Of a DNA stretch of 40,538 nt, positions 40,450-40,538 are shown in pieces. This stretch comes from JANMEX01 sp043776635 (GTDB taxonomy: Bacteria > Pseudomonadota > Alphaproteobacteria > Rhizobiales > Rhizobiaceae). Both the position numbers and the translations under genes were made by a program. Within the stretch, counting starts at the first letter, position 1; each line of letters starts with the position of its first letter. Below the pieces are notes generated by a model. It was not told where the DNA came from. It saw nothing but the letters and a program-made list of their open reading frames with translations, and searched no databases. The stretch is taken from the NCBI GenBank assembly GCA_043776635.1, contig JAYVRA010000003.1, forward strand, positions 1 to 40,538. Direction: 5' to 3'.

Positions 40450-40538
40450 TGGATTGATTCCAACATTTGGAACCCCCGATTTCTGGCAGCGATGATTTCG
40501 TCTGGGTTTGCGCGCCATGTGAAGGGTTTGGCTTCGCT
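40449..40538 (-). mobile_element. Second IS630-family copy, 3' end of transposase
   Basis: The last 90 bases are the exact reverse complement of the first element (positions 4-93), ending the transposase with the same residues and stop TAG formed with the TA target at 40447-40448. It interrupts the cytochrome b561 gene. The two copies are inverted relative to each other, with their transposase 3' ends facing inward. Confidence 0.85.

Noticed and set aside
1..40538. CRISPR array or anti-phage defence island
   Set aside because: No regularly spaced direct repeats are present, and the single HNH nuclease is in a housekeeping setting without partner genes.

Overview
The window looks like chromosomal DNA of an alphaproteobacterium of the order Hyphomicrobiales (Rhizobiales). 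The main support is a clear homologue of the Brucella outer-membrane lipoprotein Omp19, gene orders typical of the order (aroK / small membrane protein / xerD / accA; purE-purK-rpmJ; J-domain protein divergent from bolA; cobalamin adenosyltransferase with a twin-transmembrane partner) and short dispersed palindromes. No genus can be named from the sequence alone. About 39 intact protein genes and two tRNAs are supported, most of them housekeeping.

Layout. 1-482: end of an IS630-family transposase, then a HicA-type toxin gene cut by that IS and its DUF1902 antitoxin. 574-2333: etfB-etfA. 2531-6797: rhomboid protease, cobalamin adenosyltransferase, small membrane protein, SDR oxidoreductase, YihY and EamA membrane proteins. 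6922-9176: small membrane protein, one-ended mobile repeat, DNA glycosylase, HNH nuclease, orphan HigA antitoxin with a higB remnant. 9184-11727: dsbB and YqaA-like gene, tRNA-Leu, TMEM43 family. 11795-17355: sulfoacetaldehyde (C2-sulfonate) operon: MocR-type regulator, xsc, sulfate/sulfite exporter, pta. 17528-22336: BioF2-type acetyltransferase and flippase, opposite a heparinase II/III-like gene. 22567-26787: purH, Trm112-like, LON-domain, thioredoxin-TPR and ProX-type editing genes. 26953-31246: tRNA-Gly, M3 peptidase, Omp19 homologue, ZapE. 31237-38843: J-domain, BolA, purE, purK, rpmJ, TPR protein, hydrolase, aroK, small protein, xerD, accA. 38840-40538: a decaying copper-type cluster (merR pseudogene holding a MITE, intact DUF305 gene, broken cytochrome b561 gene), ending in a second IS630 copy.

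The most coherent functional unit is the xsc operon: Xsc would split sulfoacetaldehyde into sulfite and acetyl phosphate, Pta would turn acetyl phosphate into acetyl-CoA, and the exporter would remove the sulfur anion. The upstream regions of the regulator and of xsc share an 11-base word, and the regulator also has a perfect dyad.

The most unusual aspect is visible mobile-element damage. Both window ends are identical inverted IS630 ends that interrupt host genes; a 264-bp MITE with TA duplications splits merR; a one-ended copy of the same repeat lies at 7209-7398; and two toxin-antitoxin loci keep the antitoxin but have lost an intact toxin. I did not find a convincing wholly new multi-gene system; the best leads are the xsc operon control sites, the MITE family and the acetyltransferase-flippase pair.
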